From Microglena sp. YARC (taxonomy: Eukaryota; Chlorophyta; Chlorophyceae; Chlamydomonadales; Chlamydomonadaceae), in NCBI GenBank assembly GCA_022414725.1, contig CM039462.1, positions 6,690,021 to 6,754,020 of the forward strand: a DNA stretch of 64,000 nucleotides. The letters run 5' to 3'. The notes below the pieces were generated by a model. That model did no database searches and was not told where the DNA came from. It saw nothing but the letters and a program-made list of their open reading frames with translations. A program made the position numbers and the translations under genes. Positions 62,651-64,000 of this stretch are shown here, one piece after another. How positions within the stretch are numbered: the stretch's first letter is position 1; every line of letters begins with the position of its first letter.

Positions 62651-62685
62651 CTGTGCGCTTGTTTGTACACACATGTTCATCGAAC

Positions 62686-64000
62686 ATGCATTCGCACACG
62701 CGATCATCGGTATTCCTAACGTTTCCCCATGACATTCTTGATCGTATTGCCCTATTATCTTCCAACCCAAAGATTGTATTAGTGTGTAAAACTCTTCACG
62801 ACAGATTTTCTGTATGGCCCCTTGCCGGACTGATTCAACCACCACAGCGAGTTGGAGAGATGATGGCGAAAGGGGGGCGAGCCGACCTTCTAGCAGTATG
62901 CTTGGTGTCCAATCCTCTTGTACAGGTTAAGGGGGCCCTACAATTGAGGGCGAACCAAAATGAAAGCAAGCTTCTCCATGTGGCTGCCAGGGCAGGTCAC
63001 GCAGATGTCTGCAAGCTGCTCATGGATCCAGCGGTGGCTGGACTTGAGTACAGGGCCAGGGCGAACTCTACAGACAGCTGGGCCTTGTGGGAGGCTGCAG
63101 AGGAAGGTCACGCAGACGTATGCAAGCTGCTTATGGATCCAGAGGTGACTGGAATTGAGTTCAGGGTTCGAGCGAACAATGACAACAGCCGGGCCTTGTC
63201 GGCGGCTGCCTATGCAGGTCACGCAGATGTCTGCAAGCTGCTGATGGATCCAGGGGTGGCTGGACTTGAGTACAGGGCCAGGGCGAACTCTGGCTCCAAC
63301 ATGGCCTTGTGGCGTTCTGCCCATGCAGGTCACGCAGATGTCTGCAAGTTGCTCATGGATCCAGCGGTGGCTGGACTTGAGTTCAGGGCCCGGGCGAACG
63401 ATGGCGACAGCAGGGCATTGCATTCGGCTGCACATGCAGGTCACGCAGATGTCTGCAAGCTGCTCATGGATCCAGAGGTGGCTGGAATTGAGTACAGGGC
63501 CAGGGCTAAGTCCAGCCACAGCAGGGCCTTGTCTCAGGCTGCCAAGGCTGGTCACGCAGATGTTTGCAAGCTTCTGATGGATCCAGCAGTGGCTGGAATT
63601 GAGTTCAGGGCCAGGGCGAACAATCTCACCAGCAGGGCCTTGTGGGAGGCGGCTAAGGAAGGTCACGCAGATGTCTGCAAGCTGCTCATGAATCCAGAGG
63701 TGGCTGGACTCAAGTTCAGGGCCAGGGCGAACTCTAACAACAGCAGTGCATTGTGGACGGCTGCATATAGAGGTCACGCAGATGTCTGCAAGCTGCTGAT
63801 GGATCCAGAGGTTGCTGGAATTGAGTTCAGGGCCCGGGCGAACTCTAGCGACAGCAGTGCATTGTGGACGGCTGCAAAGGCAGGTCACGCAGATGTCTGC
63901 AAGCTGCTGATGGATCCAGAGGTGACTGGAATTGAGTTCAGGGCCAGGGCGAACTCTAGCGACAGCAGGGCCTTGGTGGCGGCTGCCAAGGCAGGTCACG
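62686..64000 (+). CDS. F-box/ankyrin-repeat protein, gene M (3' end outside window)
   Basis: ATG 62686 (MHSHTRSSVFLTF), F-box-like PHDILDRIALLSSNPKIV with VCKTLHDRFSVWPL, linker QPPQRVGEMMAKGGRADLL, then about nine repeats, open to the window edge with no frameshift. Repeats here are more diverse than in the left arm (NSGSNMALWRSAHAGH, DGDSRALHSAAHAGH), so this copy may be older or under different selection. Confidence 0.88.
   Translation, partial: MHSHTRSSVFLTFPHDILDRIALLSSNPKIVLVCKTLHDRFSVWPLAGLIQPPQRVGEMMAKGGRADLLAVCLVSNPLVQVKGALQLRANQNESKLLHVAARAGHADVCKLLMDPAVAGLEYRARANSTDSWALWEAAEEGHADVCKLLMDPEVTGIEFRVRANNDNSRALSAAAYAGHADVCKLLMDPGVAGLEYRARANSGSNMALWRSAHAGHADVCKLLMDPAVAGLEFRARANDGDSRALHSAAHAGHADVCKLLMDPEVAGIEYRARAKSSHSRALSQAAKAGHADVCKLLMDPAVAGIEFRARANNLTSRALWEAAKEGHADVCKLLMNPEVAGLKFRARANSNNSSALWTAAYRGHADVCKLLMDPEVAGIEFRARANSSDSSALWTAAKAGHADVCKLLMDPEVTGIEFRARANSSDSRALVAAAKAGH

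Overview
The window most likely comes from a giant DNA virus (Nucleocytoviricota) or from a giant-virus genome integrated in a protist or alga. Supporting features are intron-poor genes, a fused Rpb3/Rpb11-type viral RNA polymerase subunit, a membrane-anchored Gly/Asn-rich protein of giant-virus type, a multi-pass viral-type membrane protein, F-box plus ankyrin proteins in large paralogous expansion, and Fanzor (eukaryotic TnpB) genes carried by Tc1/mariner-type DNA. No single marker fixes the family. No tRNA, rRNA or CRISPR array was seen.

Layout. (1) 1-5.4 kb: the 3' part of an ankyrin gene, a small membrane protein, a secreted CAP-domain protein with a Pro-rich tail and the Rpb3/11 gene; the last two are broken by frameshifts. 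(2) 5.4-31.5 kb: a tandem series of minus-strand F-box/ankyrin genes (B to J), each made of 37-residue (111-bp) repeats and separated by near-identical spacers holding a TATTTATTTATACC-type promoter and a palindromic MITE. A 3.1-kb mariner-Fanzor composite transposon sits between B and C, and a 570-bp deletion derivative sits between G and H. (3) 29.6-44.0 kb: the same ankyrin units continue, but single-base indels become steadily denser until a 1-kb run of N (43976-44975). This looks like uncorrected long-read consensus, so reading frames there are unreliable. (4) 45-60 kb: a non-ankyrin block. It contains a long, unrecognised plus-strand coding region that is heavily broken, an intact virion-type membrane protein, a frameshifted MscS-type channel, a MITE that has captured a piece of the virion-type gene, a DUF3431 protein, remnants of a second Fanzor lineage, an IS607-type recombinase fragment and an intact unknown gene. 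(5) 60.2-64 kb: two more F-box/ankyrin genes, now on the plus strand, so the ankyrin arms are inverted around the central block.

The main story is a rapidly turning-over locus. F-box/ankyrin proteins (probable adaptors that select targets for ubiquitination) expand and recombine through near-identical repeat modules, while at least three families of TA-targeting elements (ends TACAG...) and a mariner-Fanzor element insert, nest, excise and capture genes. Filled and empty sites inside the window show the TA target duplication directly. Many frameshifts may be real decay or residual sequencing error, and the sequence alone cannot separate these.
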